Notes under the pieces: generated by a model
What the model saw: only the letters and a program-made list of their open reading frames with translations
What the model was told of the DNA's origin: nothing
Databases searched by the model: none
Translations under genes and position numbers: made by a program
In this document: one piece after another, positions 8,816-17,340 of the stretch
Layout: the number at the start of each line of letters is the position of its first letter
Numbering within the stretch: the first letter of the stretch is position 1
Assembly (NCBI GenBank): GCA_946615905.1
Contig: CAMOIE010000008.1
Coordinates: forward strand, 1 to 64,000
Direction of reading: 5' to 3'
DNA length: 64,000 nucleotides
From: an uncultured Treponema sp.
GTDB taxonomy: Bacteria; Spirochaetota; Spirochaetia; Treponematales; Treponemataceae

Positions 8816-9793
8816 TTAGTCAATCAAGCCGATTGATTTCATTGTCTTTGTGACAGACTCGAAGTTGTCCTTGAGAAATGCTCCGAATTCTTCAGAATTC
8901 TCATAGGCCAAGTTGAGGTTCAGGCTTTCTGCTGTCTTGACGAATTCAGGATCCTGCTCAGCAGCTGTGAATGCCTCGACGAGCTTTGCCTTGATTGCCG
9001 GGTCAACTCCCTTCGGAAGGGCAAGACCGCGCCATGTGTAGTACTCAACGTTGAAGCCCTGTTCCTTCAATGTGGGGATGTTCGGGTATGCAGCTGGGCG
9101 GCTTGCGTCCATAACGCCGAGAACCTTTACGTTTCCAGCGTCGAGCTGTGATTTGACTTCTGCGAGTGAGACTGCGACTGCCTGAATGTGTCCGCCTGCA
9201 ACTGCTGTTACGGCACCTGCGGCACCCTCAAATGCGACGTGCTTTACGTCGATTCCTGTCGCGTCAGCGAAAAGTCCGGCTCCGATGTGCCAGACTGAGC
9301 CAGGAGCTGAGTTTCCGATTGAGACTTCACCGGGGTGAGCCTTGCAGTAGTCTACGAATTCCTGGACTGTGTTGTAGGGAGCGTCAGCTTTGACTGTGAG
9401 AGTCGCGGCGTCAGCGTTTACGCGGATAAGCGGGTCATAGTCAGCGTATGTGAAGTCAATGAGTCCCTGCTGGGGGAGTGAGTTCAACTCGAATGTAATC
9501 ATACCGACTGTGTAGCCGTCAGCCTTTGCGTCTTTGATTGCCGCGTGTCCGATTGCGCCAGCACCACCAGTCTTGTTTTCGACTGTGATTGTCTGTCCAA
9601 GATATTTTTCTGCTGATGCGCAGAGGGCGCGGAGAACAGAGTCTGTTCCACCACCGGCACCCCATGGACAAATCATTGTGATTCCCTTTTTGGGGAAGTC
9701 TGCTGCCGCGTTTGCCTTTTCCTTTTTAGAGCAAGAAACCAGAGTTCCCGCTGCAAGGGCGGCGCACATAAGAGAAAGCGCTAGCTTTTTCAT
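8816..9793 (-). CDS. tctC: Tripartite tricarboxylate transporter, substrate-binding protein TctC (lipoprotein)
   Basis: A 325-residue protein of the TctC/Bug family. The N terminus is a lipoprotein signal ending in LVSC at about residue 21, so it should be anchored in a membrane facing the periplasm. The mature start KKGITMICPWGAGGGTDSVLRAL is the family's ligand-binding loop, and GHAAIKDAKADGYTVG is also typical. It captures a carboxylate or similar anion for TctAB. The start ATG has a strong GGAGG ten bases upstream. It is the first gene of the operon; a palindrome overlapping the promoter may be its operator. Confidence 0.93.
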   Translation of the reverse strand: MKKLALSLMCAALAAGTLVSCSKKEKANAAADFPKKGITMICPWGAGGGTDSVLRALCASAEKYLGQTITVENKTGGAGAIGHAAIKDAKADGYTVGMITFELNSLPQQGLIDFTYADYDPLIRVNADAATLTVKADAPYNTVQEFVDYCKAHPGEVSIGNSAPGSVWHIGAGLFADATGIDVKHVAFEGAAGAVTAVAGGHIQAVAVSLAEVKSQLDAGNVKVLGVMDASRPAAYPNIPTLKEQGFNVEYYTWRGLALPKGVDPAIKAKLVEAFTAAEQDPEFVKTAESLNLNLAYENSEEFGAFLKDNFESVTKTMKSIGLID

Positions 9794-9818
9794 ATAAATA
9801 ATGCCTCCGAAATAGAAC

Positions 9819-9847
9819 GCGGTTCTTCTATAGAAAACCGCATTATA
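9819..9847 (-). promoter_or_regulatory. tctC promoter -10 with adjoining palindromic operator
   Basis: On the minus strand TATAAT (9842-9847) is directly followed by a 23-bp inverted repeat (9819-9841) with arms GCGGTT and AACCGC around TTCTATAGA-like sequence. The repeat would cover the start of transcription. It could bind a repressor or form a 5' hairpin in the mRNA. No convincing -35 is seen, which would suit an activator-dependent promoter. Confidence 0.45.
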
Positions 9848-9946
9848 TTTTTAATAATAGTTTTATAATAATAGGTAGAACTTTACTCTGTCAAATGATA
9901 ATTGTCTGTTATCGACCCTTTTCTACCTCTGCCTGCGATTTTCTTT

Positions 9947-12900
9947 TTACTGACTGGAGGAATTTGAGGAACTTGAAGATGAGTTGAGCTGCCATTCGCC
10001 GTAGTTGTCCGTGATTTCTGTTTTCATTGAGGACATTGGTCTCCAGGCAACGGAAATTGTAAAGTATGGGCTAAAGTCATAATATGATTTTCCGTTGTCG
10101 GTTAGCAGACGGGGTTTTATCGTGAAGGATGATGACAAATCCCAGTCGTCAAGGTCGTGGGTGATTTTTACGGTCAGGTTTTGCAGCTTGAAGCGGCTGG
10201 ACTTTCTTTTTTCCTCATCGTCAAAACGGAATGAGTTCGCAAGGTCATCAAAAAAATTCAGGCGGGAGCCTGTGGTCGTACTTGTGTCTGGAGTCTTTTT
10301 TAGGTACCAATAGATTGAAGAGTTTTTAGAGGATGCTGAAAATGAAATGTCCAAAAAGTTGTTTATTTTAAATGTTATTCCCGGCGCAATGGTGAAATAA
10401 CTTTCAGTCGGTTTTATAAAGCTATATACAAAGTTTGTGGAAATGGTCGGTGCAAAGGCAATCCTGTCTGTCCAGTATTTGTAGGTTTTAACGGGCTTGG
10501 AATAAATGACGCTGGCCGAATACGGCTGGAATTCCTGCTCTTCCCTTTTTGTCCAAGTCGGAAGTTGGGTCGTTTCATCTGTTGTTAAATCGTAGCCGTA
10601 AGTGTATGACATTGTGTATGAGGCTGTCAGCCCAAAGCCAGCGAGACTTAATTTTAGTGATTCCTTGTATTTTTCTTCCATATCATAGATATATGTTTCT
10701 GAGAATTTCAGCTTTTTGCTAAAAAGGCTCAATGTCGCAGTCTGTTTAAAATCTTCTTTTACCCAGTTTTCTTTTTCGTCGTCAGTTGCTTCCTCTTTTT
10801 TTATTCCGGTTCCAGCCGTCAGGGTTAAATATGGAAATCCTAATGTCAGTTCACCGGTATATTCATCCGGCTGGGGGGGGAGTGTGGATGTCAGGGACAG
10901 CTGCTGCAAGAATTTTCCATCGTATTCTTCGGAGGCGAGGACAAGGTTTAGGTTGTGGACTGTAACCGAGTCTTCGTTCCAAAGTTCCATAAAATTGTAG
11001 TCCCAGTCAGGATTTATCTCGTTAGTCGTTGTGTCTTCCGTGCCTGTGTATTCTGTTCGAATCATTTTGACTGTTGAATTCCATGTGATGGCGGTTTTCG
11101 CAAAATGCTGTGTATAATTGAAAGGGTTTAGCGAGAGTGCGTTTACGCTGGTCAGGTCGAGTTTTTGGGCGGCGTAGTCAGTTTTTTTTACGGATGCCTT
11201 TTGACTGTCTGTGTAAAAATCATTGTTCAAATAGGGGTGATCCTGAAAAATCGGGCTGAATGTGAACGTGTCTTTTAGTGAGATAAAACCGTCCTTCCAT
11301 GCTGCGGAACTGGCAAGCTCTGTCGGAACCTTGACGTTGTAATAGGTTGACTTGCGGTTAGTCCAGCTGAAGTCGTCAGGGGTAATCAAGTCCGTGGAAT
11401 TTGGCAGGGTCGATGAATAGGCAATCTGTGTCGTGTAAGTCGGCGTGATTGAATATGAAAGCGAATATGAAAATGCCGAAATGCTAGTTGCTGCTGGAAT
11501 TTTCACCGTGATGTCCGGCAGGGCTGACTCAGAAAAAATTGCTTCTTCTTTTTGACTTGTGGACGGATTTTTTTGATTTTTCTGACTTGCAGATTTGTTT
11601 GTTTCCGTCCTATCGGACTCTTTTTCTTCTGTATCTTCGGTCAGGGATTTTGGAATCACCAGGTCTGGAGGAGATTTTTTTCCTGAACTTTTTTTTGCAG
11701 TTTTTGACGAGGAGCCGATTTCTATTATGGTTCCAGCCAACTTTCCCGTGACTTTTACCGGAGTGACCTGTGAAGGATAGTAAAATTTTCTCTGCGGGCT
11801 GTAGGTGCTCAACTTGTCGTCTTTGACATCGGAAATTGAAGAGTTGGCCAATGATGAAAAGACGACTGATGAATTCAAACTTGAGATTTCTGCCGTGGTT
11901 ATGAATGGACTGAACAAGTCTGTGACCGGAGCCCTTGCGGAGGCGTTCAAATCCCAGTTGTATGAGGAAATTTCGCTGATTTCATCGTCTGATTTGACTG
12001 CGGTTGATGTCTCTGAAATATTGGTCAGGTAGTCAATCCAGTCCATAGTCTCCGCCCGGTTGTTGAAGTCGTAGTCAAAATAGGGGTCTGAGTAGACCGG
12101 CATTGAAAGTGAAAAAGTAAATGGATTTGAGATTGCGAACTTCAAATTGGCCTGATAGCGGAATTTTGTTTTTAGAGAAAGAAAATTCGCTTCATCGCTG
12201 TATGTTTCCCCGCTGGCAGCGAAAGGAGAATACATCTCCTTGTTTTGGAAAATCGTCCGGCTCCAGCCCAATTTTGCCATAAGCTGAAAGTTGCTGATCG
12301 GTCCGCTTGAAGATTGGTATGCGGAGTCAAAACCTGCCATTGTTCCCAGGGCTGCATAGTAGTCTGCCATGATTTTTATGTAATTCGATGTGGAGCCTGT
12401 GAAATCTTCATCCAAGTTGTGGAGGACAAGACCTTCCCGTCTTTGCTCTTTTTGGGCACTTGTGTTTATGAAACTGAAAAAATCAACCTTGTCATCGGAA
12501 TCCTCATCGCTGTCATCCTTACCCAGCTGACTCGTTGTCTTTGCGTCAGAGGTTTTACGGCCGTAAAGGTAGGTCGTTGTGTTGATAAAAGTGCCCTCGC
12601 GGGATTTAAATCCGAAGGCTGGGTTGAAAATCAGCTCGTCCTTGGGGTAATAAAAGGCCGGAAGCCAGAGGAGGGGAATCCGGCCGACAAAAAGGAAGGC
12701 ATTTAAAAATGCGAATTCCCCGCCTGGAAGCAGCCAAATTCTGGAGGCCTTGATTCTCCAGTGGGGATTTTCATCGTCACAGAAAGTCAACTCTCCGTTT
12801 TTGAAAGTCACAGTCCCGGATGAGTCCCGTCCAAAGATGTCGGAGGCTACAATCAGCGTTGACCCGGACGGAACGTTGATAGCATCGCTTGAAGTCTGGA

Positions 12901-13333
12901 CTATGCGGCCATCGTCGAAAATTCCTTCGAGAGATGATGTATTAAATAGAAGACTTGAGGCTGTGATTGAGTCTCCGCCCTCTGTAGAAGTTTTGTTAGT
13001 TGAGAGGGAGACGGAGCCTTCTGCGTAAATCATTTCGGTCGTCCGGTTGTAGTTCACGTTTTCAGCTTTGATTGTGGTTTTGTCACTTCCACGCTCCACG
13101 GAAATCACGACTCCGCCTGTCAAAATTATGCAGTCGCCACCATTTACCGGGTCTTTGCGGTTCTCTGTTTTTTGAGCCGACTCAATTGTGATTATTGAAA
13201 CTTCGGTCTTTTTTTCGGATTCCTTCTGCTCTTTTGTTTCTGGCTTACCTTCCACCGCATGAACGCTGATAGTGCAGGTCAGTGTGAGAAAAATTAAGAA
13301 TGCCTTCCGAAAACAAAACTTTTTTAACAGCAT
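9947..13333 (-). CDS. lptD: LptD-like outer-membrane beta-barrel protein (OstA family)
   Basis: An 1128-residue protein with an N-terminal signal peptide (KAFLIFLTLTCTISVHA). An OstA/LptA-like region about residues 65-160 has repeats such as GGVVISVERGSDKTTIKAENV. Then comes the LptD hallmark block HWRIKASRIWLLPGGEFAFLN at about 190-215. The rest is rich in alternating aromatic strands, expected of a large barrel, with a Ser/Thr/Lys-rich low-complexity insert near 540-610. In LPS-bearing bacteria LptD inserts LPS; treponemes generally lack classical LPS but keep this gene, so the cargo is uncertain. The start has no clear Shine-Dalgarno sequence and lies in AT-rich repeat-flank sequence downstream of uvrA. 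The tail is Ser-rich. Confidence 0.8.
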   Translation of the reverse strand: MLLKKFCFRKAFLIFLTLTCTISVHAVEGKPETKEQKESEKKTEVSIITIESAQKTENRKDPVNGGDCIILTGGVVISVERGSDKTTIKAENVNYNRTTEMIYAEGSVSLSTNKTSTEGGDSITASSLLFNTSSLEGIFDDGRIVQTSSDAINVPSGSTLIVASDIFGRDSSGTVTFKNGELTFCDDENPHWRIKASRIWLLPGGEFAFLNAFLFVGRIPLLWLPAFYYPKDELIFNPAFGFKSREGTFINTTTYLYGRKTSDAKTTSQLGKDDSDEDSDDKVDFFSFINTSAQKEQRREGLVLHNLDEDFTGSTSNYIKIMADYYAALGTMAGFDSAYQSSSGPISNFQLMAKLGWSRTIFQNKEMYSPFAASGETYSDEANFLSLKTKFRYQANLKFAISNPFTFSLSMPVYSDPYFDYDFNNRAETMDWIDYLTNISETSTAVKSDDEISEISSYNWDLNASARAPVTDLFSPFITTAEISSLNSSVVFSSLANSSISDVKDDKLSTYSPQRKFYYPSQVTPVKVTGKLAGTIIEIGSSSKTAKKSSGKKSPPDLVIPKSLTEDTEEKESDRTETNKSASQKNQKNPSTSQKEEAIFSESALPDITVKIPAATSISAFSYSLSYSITPTYTTQIAYSSTLPNSTDLITPDDFSWTNRKSTYYNVKVPTELASSAAWKDGFISLKDTFTFSPIFQDHPYLNNDFYTDSQKASVKKTDYAAQKLDLTSVNALSLNPFNYTQHFAKTAITWNSTVKMIRTEYTGTEDTTTNEINPDWDYNFMELWNEDSVTVHNLNLVLASEEYDGKFLQQLSLTSTLPPQPDEYTGELTLGFPYLTLTAGTGIKKEEATDDEKENWVKEDFKQTATLSLFSKKLKFSETYIYDMEEKYKESLKLSLAGFGLTASYTMSYTYGYDLTTDETTQLPTWTKREEQEFQPYSASVIYSKPVKTYKYWTDRIAFAPTISTNFVYSFIKPTESYFTIAPGITFKINNFLDISFSASSKNSSIYWYLKKTPDTSTTTGSRLNFFDDLANSFRFDDEEKRKSSRFKLQNLTVKITHDLDDWDLSSSFTIKPRLLTDNGKSYYDFSPYFTISVAWRPMSSMKTEITDNYGEWQLNSSSSSSNSSSQ

Positions 13334-13380
13334 AAAAATAATTAAAAATGAAATATGAAAAATGAAAAATTCTCACAGGG

Positions 13381-13502
13381 TTAGGGATTGGAAGGGGCGC
13401 GTAAGCGCGTGCTGCAAGCACCGGCCGTGAGGGAAAGCCCTGAAAAGCCCGCCCCGCGCAAGCGGGAACCCCCAGTATATTCACTTCTCATTATTCATTC
13501 TT
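13381..13502 (+). repeat. GC-rich intergenic hairpin repeat, GGGATTGGAGGGG family, touching the uvrA stop
   Basis: Blocks in order are TTAGGGATTGGAAG, GGGGCGCGTAAGCGCGTGC (13394-13412), GCAAGCACCGGCCG (13414-13427), GAGGGAAAGCCC (13429-13440), GAAAAGCCC and a CCCGC-GCGGG hairpin. The second to fourth blocks recur exactly at 39042-39097. The right edge, TCATTATTCATTCTT (13488-13502), is an exact 15-mer shared (inverted) with 23540-23554, and its last base is part of the uvrA stop codon. Flanks are AT-rich ATGAAAAATGAA-type tracts. No gene is seen. Confidence 0.65.
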
Positions 13503-16441
13503 TATCTATTTTTCTCCAGCATATCTTTGACGAATTTTCCGGTGTAGGAGCCTCCGACTTTGGCCACTTGCTCAGGGGTGCCGGATGCGACAATGGAGCC
13601 GCCGCCGTCTCCGCCTTCCGGACCCAAATCGATTATCCAGTCCGCCTGGCAGATTACGTCCAGATTGTGCTCGATCATCACGACGGAATTTCCCTTGTCC
13701 ACCAGAGCCTGAATGACTTCCATAAGGATTTTCACGTCCGCGAAGTGGAGGCCTGTTGTCGGCTCGTCGAGAATGTAGAGGGTCTTTCCTGTTGACGGGC
13801 GGGCAAGCTCTGTGGCCAGTTTGACTCTCTGTGCCTCTCCGCCGCTCAGTGTAAGCGCGTTCTGTCCGAGCTGAATGTAGCCAAGACCCACGTTCTTCAA
13901 AGTCTCAAGTTTGCGGGAGATGTGGGGGATGTGGGCGAAAAAGTCCGCCGCCTCCTCAATCGTCATATTGAGAACGTCGGAGATTGACTTTCCTTTGTAC
14001 AAGACTCCCAAAGTCTCCTCGTTGAATCTTTTTCCATGGCAGACATCGCACTGGATGAAAACATCTGGAAGAAAGTTCATCTCAATTTGAATCGTTCCCG
14101 CCCCCTGACAGTGTTCGCAGCGGCCGCCTTTGACGTTGAAGGAGAAGCGTCCGGCCTGAAAGCCCCTGGCCTTTGACTCAGGCAGGCTTGCGTACAAGTC
14201 GCGTATCGCATTGAAAACACCCACGTAAGTCACCGGGTTACTTCTAGGAGTTCGGCCGATCGGGGACTGGTCGATGTTTATAACCTTGTCAATCGCCTCA
14301 AGCCCTTCTATTCCGTCAAAGTCGCCGACCGGGTAGTCAGTCTTCATCAGCTTGTTGGAGACAGCAGGATAGAAGACGTCGCTCAAAAGCGTTGACTTGC
14401 CGGAGCCGGAAACGCCCGTAATGCAGGTGAAAGTTCCGAGCGGAATGTCAACCGAGATGTTCTTGAGGTTGTGCTCCCGGACTCCCTTGATTTTGATGAA
14501 AGAGCCGTTGCCCTTCCGTCTCGAAGAAGGAATCTCCATGCGGAGCTTTCCCGAAAGAAATCTTCCCGTGGCTGACTCCTCGACTTTCATCACGTCCTCA
14601 GGCTTTCCAGACGCAACCACATTTCCCCCGTGGACTCCGGCTCCCGGCCCTATGTCGATCAGCCAGTCGGCGGTGCGCAGGGTGTCTTCGTCATGCTCGA
14701 CGACAATCACGGTGTTTCCAAGGTCTCGAAGGTATGTCAGGGTCTTTATAAGACGCTGGTTGTCCCTCTGGTGAAGTCCGATTGAAGGCTCGTCCAAAAT
14801 GTACATGACTCCAGTCAGTCCTGAGCCGATCTGGGTTGCAAGGCGGATTCTCTGGGCCTCGCCGCCGCTCAATGTTCCGGCTGACCTGTCAAGGGTTAAA
14901 TACTCAAGACCCACGTTCTTTAAAAAACTCAGGCGGGCGCGGATTTCCTTTAAAACCTGGGCTGCAATCGCCTTTTCAGTCTCGGTGAATTCAATTTTTT
15001 CAAAAAAATCGATTGTGTCCAGAACGGAAAGCTTGCAAAGCTCGTAGATGTTCTTTCCGCCGATTGTGACTCCCAAAGCTTCCTGTCTAAGTCTCCTTCC
15101 GTGGCAGGAGGAGCATTCTGAGACGGACATAAATTTCTCTTCGATTCTGACCCGCTGGGCTTCTCCCCATGCCTCGTTGTGCCGTCTTTTCATGTCGGCG
15201 AGGATTCCCGGCCATGGACGGTTGTACTCGCTCATTCCCTCACCGGACTGCTTTTGGTAAATCCAGTGGATGTTCTGGCCCTGCTTTCCGTCCCAAAGGG
15301 CTGAGAACTGTTTTTCAGTCAAATCTTTTACCGGCGTGTCCAACGTGAATCCGTAGCTTTCGGCTATGGCAGAGAACATGGCCTGGTTCCACTCGCTCTC
15401 CGGGTTGTAGAAGGGAAAAGCCCCCTGATTGAAGGAGAGGCTTTTGTCAGGCAGGATTTTCTGCGCGTCCCACTCCATTTTTTCGCCGAGGCCCGTGCAT
15501 TCAGGGCAGGCTCCGAACGGGTTGTTGAAGGAGAAAAGGCGGGGCTGCAACTCCGGGATTGAGATTCCGCAGTCGGGGCAGGCATTTTTCTGGCTGAAAA
15601 AGACCTCCTGCTCGATAAAGTCCTTCGATGAATCCACTTTTCCGCCTGCCGCAAGAATTCCGTCCACGACCGCCTGATATGCTTCGTCTGTCTTGTAGAC
15701 CCGCCTCAGGACGATGATTACCCCGTTTGCCGCCTCAAGGGCTGTCTCCACGGACTCCGAAAGCCGCTTTTTCGAGTCCTCCTTGAGGACGATTCTGTCG
15801 ACGACAATTTCTATCGTGTGCTTTTTCTGCTTGTCGAGTTTTATGGAATCCTCAAGCTCCACCATAAGGCCGTCGATTCTGGCGCGGGCAAAGCCTGATT
15901 TTTTCGCGTCGTCGATGATTTTCTGGTGCTCTCCCTTTTTTCCACGGATTACAGGGGCCAGCAATGTGAGCCTTGTCCCCTCGTTCCAGCTCAAGATGGA
16001 GCCTATGATTTGGTCGACCGACTGCTCCTGAATCTCGCGACCGCAGTTGGGGCAGTGGGCGTGGCCGATTCTCGCGTAGAGGAGGCGGTAGTAGTCGTAA
16101 ATCTCTGTGACCGTTCCGACAGTTGACCGGGGATTTCTGTGGGTTGTCTTTTGTTCGATTGAGATTGCCGGTGAGAGGCCTTCGATTAAGTCAACGTCCG
16201 GCTTGTCCATGGAGCCTAAAAACTGCCTGGCGTAGGACGAGAGGCTTTCCATGTAGCGTCTCTGGCCTTCCGCAAAAAGGGTGTCAAATGCAAGGGATGA
16301 TTTTCCCGAACCTGAAAGACCTGAAATTACCACGAGCTTGTTTCTCGGAAGCTCCACGTTTATGTTCTTTAAGTTGTGTTCCCGCGCGCCTCTGATTACG
16401 ATTTTCTCGCCGGAAACTGAATGAATAGCCTTGTTTTCCAC
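13502..16441 (-). CDS. uvrA: Excinuclease ABC subunit A
   Basis: UvrA, 979 residues from the GTG start chosen here. It has two ABC ATPase modules: the first Walker [10 protein letters not shown] and second GVSGSGKST, each with a downstream LSGGEAQR signature. Zinc-binding CxxC pairs are present (CPNCG, CPDCG, CEHCQG and CDVCHG). It recognises DNA damage and loads UvrB in nucleotide excision repair. An in-frame ATG at 16528 would add 29 residues that no UvrA would be expected to need, and a promoter lies inside that stretch; GTG at 16439-16441 follows the -10 by six bases, implying a leaderless mRNA. The family core [11 protein letters not shown] begins about 13 residues later. The last codon abuts an intergenic repeat. 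Confidence 0.93.
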   Translation of the reverse strand: MENKAIHSVSGEKIVIRGAREHNLKNINVELPRNKLVVISGLSGSGKSSLAFDTLFAEGQRRYMESLSSYARQFLGSMDKPDVDLIEGLSPAISIEQKTTHRNPRSTVGTVTEIYDYYRLLYARIGHAHCPNCGREIQEQSVDQIIGSILSWNEGTRLTLLAPVIRGKKGEHQKIIDDAKKSGFARARIDGLMVELEDSIKLDKQKKHTIEIVVDRIVLKEDSKKRLSESVETALEAANGVIIVLRRVYKTDEAYQAVVDGILAAGGKVDSSKDFIEQEVFFSQKNACPDCGISIPELQPRLFSFNNPFGACPECTGLGEKMEWDAQKILPDKSLSFNQGAFPFYNPESEWNQAMFSAIAESYGFTLDTPVKDLTEKQFSALWDGKQGQNIHWIYQKQSGEGMSEYNRPWPGILADMKRRHNEAWGEAQRVRIEEKFMSVSECSSCHGRRLRQEALGVTIGGKNIYELCKLSVLDTIDFFEKIEFTETEKAIAAQVLKEIRARLSFLKNVGLEYLTLDRSAGTLSGGEAQRIRLATQIGSGLTGVMYILDEPSIGLHQRDNQRLIKTLTYLRDLGNTVIVVEHDEDTLRTADWLIDIGPGAGVHGGNVVASGKPEDVMKVEESATGRFLSGKLRMEIPSSRRKGNGSFIKIKGVREHNLKNISVDIPLGTFTCITGVSGSGKSTLLSDVFYPAVSNKLMKTDYPVGDFDGIEGLEAIDKVINIDQSPIGRTPRSNPVTYVGVFNAIRDLYASLPESKARGFQAGRFSFNVKGGRCEHCQGAGTIQIEMNFLPDVFIQCDVCHGKRFNEETLGVLYKGKSISDVLNMTIEEAADFFAHIPHISRKLETLKNVGLGYIQLGQNALTLSGGEAQRVKLATELARPSTGKTLYILDEPTTGLHFADVKILMEVIQALVDKGNSVVMIEHNLDVICQADWIIDLGPEGGDGGGSIVASGTPEQVAKVGGSYTGKFVKDMLEKNR

Positions 16442-16447
16442 GCTGAG

Positions 16448-16476
16448 ATTATAGAAGAATAAAGGCTCTTTTGCAA
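16448..16476 (-). promoter_or_regulatory. uvrA promoter, predicted leaderless
   Basis: On the minus strand TTGCAA (16471-16476), a 17-bp spacer and TATAAT (16448-16453) are followed six bases later by the GTG start codon. No Shine-Dalgarno sequence fits in between. No LexA-type palindrome was noticed. Confidence 0.65.
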
Positions 16477-16557
16477 TTCTGGGCGCATCCGCCGCTTCGC
16501 GTCGCCATGGCTGCGAGTTTTTTTTCAAAAAAAATGCGATTTTTCCCCTTTACACTG

Positions 16558-16586
16558 TTGACATAAATTCGTAAAGAATATATATT
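16558..16586 (+). promoter_or_regulatory. Strong promoter of the tRNA genes
   Basis: A consensus TTGACA (16558-16563), a 17-bp spacer and TATATT (16581-16586), 16 bp before the tRNA-Gln 5' end. It is the best -35 match in the window, as expected for a stable-RNA promoter. Confidence 0.8.
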
Positions 16587-16602
16587 CATTCTCACATTGC
16601 AT

Positions 16603-16673
16603 TCCCCGATTGTGTAATGGTAGCACCTCAGATTCTGGTTCTGATCGTGGGGGTTCGAATCCTCCTTGGGGAA
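16603..16673 (+). tRNA. tRNA-Gln(CTG)
   Basis: A cloverleaf is visible by eye. The acceptor stem is TCCCCGA/TTGGGGA with one G-T pair, the D arm GTGT-AATGGTA-GCAC, the anticodon stem TCAGA/TCTGA with loop TTCTGGT (anticodon CTG, codon CAG), and the T loop has GGTTCGAATC. The discriminator is A and no CCA is encoded. C34 should restrict it to the G-ending glutamine codon, so a tRNA-Gln(TTG) is expected elsewhere. Confidence 0.93.
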
Positions 16674-16677
16674 TAGA

Positions 16678-16704
16678 ATGCTGACTCAAGTCAGCATTTT
16701 TTTT
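16678..16704 (+). terminator. Hairpin with T-run between tRNA-Gln and tRNA-Glu
   Basis: A 9-bp perfect stem ATGCTGACT/AGTCAGCAT with a CA loop is followed by eight T. The T-run ends at the base before the first base of tRNA-Glu. Either it terminates most tRNA-Gln transcripts or, if read through, it marks a processing point. Confidence 0.75.
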
Positions 16705-16777
16705 GGCTCCCTCGAATATCGGTTTAGTTCATCGCCCTCTCAAGGCGGAGAGACGGGTTCGACTCCCGTGGGAGCTA
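16705..16777 (+). tRNA. tRNA-Glu(CTC)
   Basis: The acceptor stem is GGCTCCC/GGGAGCT (first pair G-T). The D arm is GAA...TTC, the anticodon stem CGCC/GGCG with loop CTCTCAA (anticodon CTC, codon GAG), and the T arm ACGGG-TTCGACT-CCCGT. The discriminator is A and no CCA is encoded. No separate promoter fits between it and the preceding terminator, so it depends on read-through or on a promoter inside tRNA-Gln. Its 3' 21 bases recur at 16961-16981. Confidence 0.9.
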
Positions 16778-17061
16778 AGAAGATAGCTTAACTATCCGGA
16801 AAAAGACACTCATTTACGGAGTGTCTTTTTTATTTTAAACTCGGGAGTCGAACCCGAAGCGAACGCGCGGCAGGTGCCGCGAAAAGCAGCCAAGGAGGGC
16901 TGCGGCAGTGAGCGCACGCGTGGTAGGAGTGAGCACACAGGACGTGGGCGAACGGAGACCTTCGACTCCCGTGGGAGCTAACTTGAGAAATCAAAAGTTT
17001 TGGAAGAAGACACTCATTTACGGAGTGTCTTTTTGTTTTTAAATCGGGAGTCGAACCCGAA
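16758..17061 (+). repeat. Tandem ~203-bp duplication including the tRNA-Glu 3' end and its terminator
   Basis: The 21-mer TTCGACTCCCGTGGGAGCTA(A) occurs at 16758-16778 (inside tRNA-Glu) and at 16961-16981. The terminator hairpin occurs at 16803 and 17007. An inverted T-arm sequence TCGGGAGTCGAACCCGAA follows each terminator (16841 and 17044). The period is about 203-204 bp. Between the copies lies GC-rich sequence with no gene. The layout suggests slippage or unequal crossing-over, or a degenerate attachment-site pair. Confidence 0.7.
16803..16831 (+). terminator. Terminator after tRNA-Glu
   Basis: The stem AAGACACTC/GAGTGTCTT with a 7-nt loop ATTTACG is followed by a T-run. An almost identical copy lies at 17007-17034, part of the downstream tandem duplication. 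Confidence 0.85.
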
Positions 17062-17265
17062 AGCCGCGCCGAGCAGGTGCGAGGAAAAGGCGGCAGGGAT
17101 GCCGCCGTCAGCGGCTGCACGCGTGGTAGGGAGCAGGGCTGACAAAAAGCTGTTGAAGTCTTGCGCCACGCCACCGGAAGGTTGCCGCCTGCGGCAAGTG
17201 CGTAGCACCGCGCGTTAGCAAGCCTGTAGGCGGCGCTCGCACAAAGACTCGCGCCCGAAAAATCC
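17041..17265 (+). repeat. GC-rich hairpin repeat upstream of the chemoreceptor gene
   Basis: It contains hairpins TTGCCGC-CT-GCGGCAA and GTGC-GTA-GCAC. It ends in ACTCGCGCCCGAAAAA, matching ACTTGCGCCCAAAAA at the end of the 39.1 kb copy. GCAAGTGCGTAGCACCG and GCGCGTTAG match the minus strand of the 23.6 kb copy with small gaps. It belongs to the GGGATTGGAGGGG family. Short open frames here are GC-rich by-products, not genes. Confidence 0.55.
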
Positions 17266-17305
17266 AGAGTCTTGTTTTTCAATTATTTTTTTTGTTAACT
17301 TTAAT

Positions 17306-17334
17306 TTTACTTTTATTCTTTTTTGAGTTATGAT
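17306..17334 (+). promoter_or_regulatory. Promoter of the chemoreceptor gene, predicted leaderless
   Basis: TTTACT (17306-17311), a 17-bp spacer and TATGAT (17329-17334), then six bases and the ATG at 17341. There is no Shine-Dalgarno sequence. Confidence 0.5.
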
Positions 17335-17340
17335 TTAGCT

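Noticed and set aside
13381-13502. Simple rho-independent terminator of uvrA
   Set aside because: Hairpins are present but no T-run follows on the minus strand, and the sequence recurs elsewhere as a repeat element.
16442-16530. In-frame 29-codon N-terminal extension of uvrA and a LexA-type operator
   Set aside because: A TTGCAA-17-TATAAT promoter lies within the extension and no SOS palindrome was noticed.
16758-16981. Prophage or genomic island integrated at tRNA-Glu
   Set aside because: The two 21-bp direct repeats are only 203 bp apart and no integrase or phage gene lies nearby; a tandem duplication or scar is simpler.
16810-17285. Open frames of 60-150 codons on both strands through the GC-rich tract after the tRNAs
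   Set aside because: They have no ribosome-binding sites, overlap each other and the terminators, and arise from GC-rich palindromic repeats.
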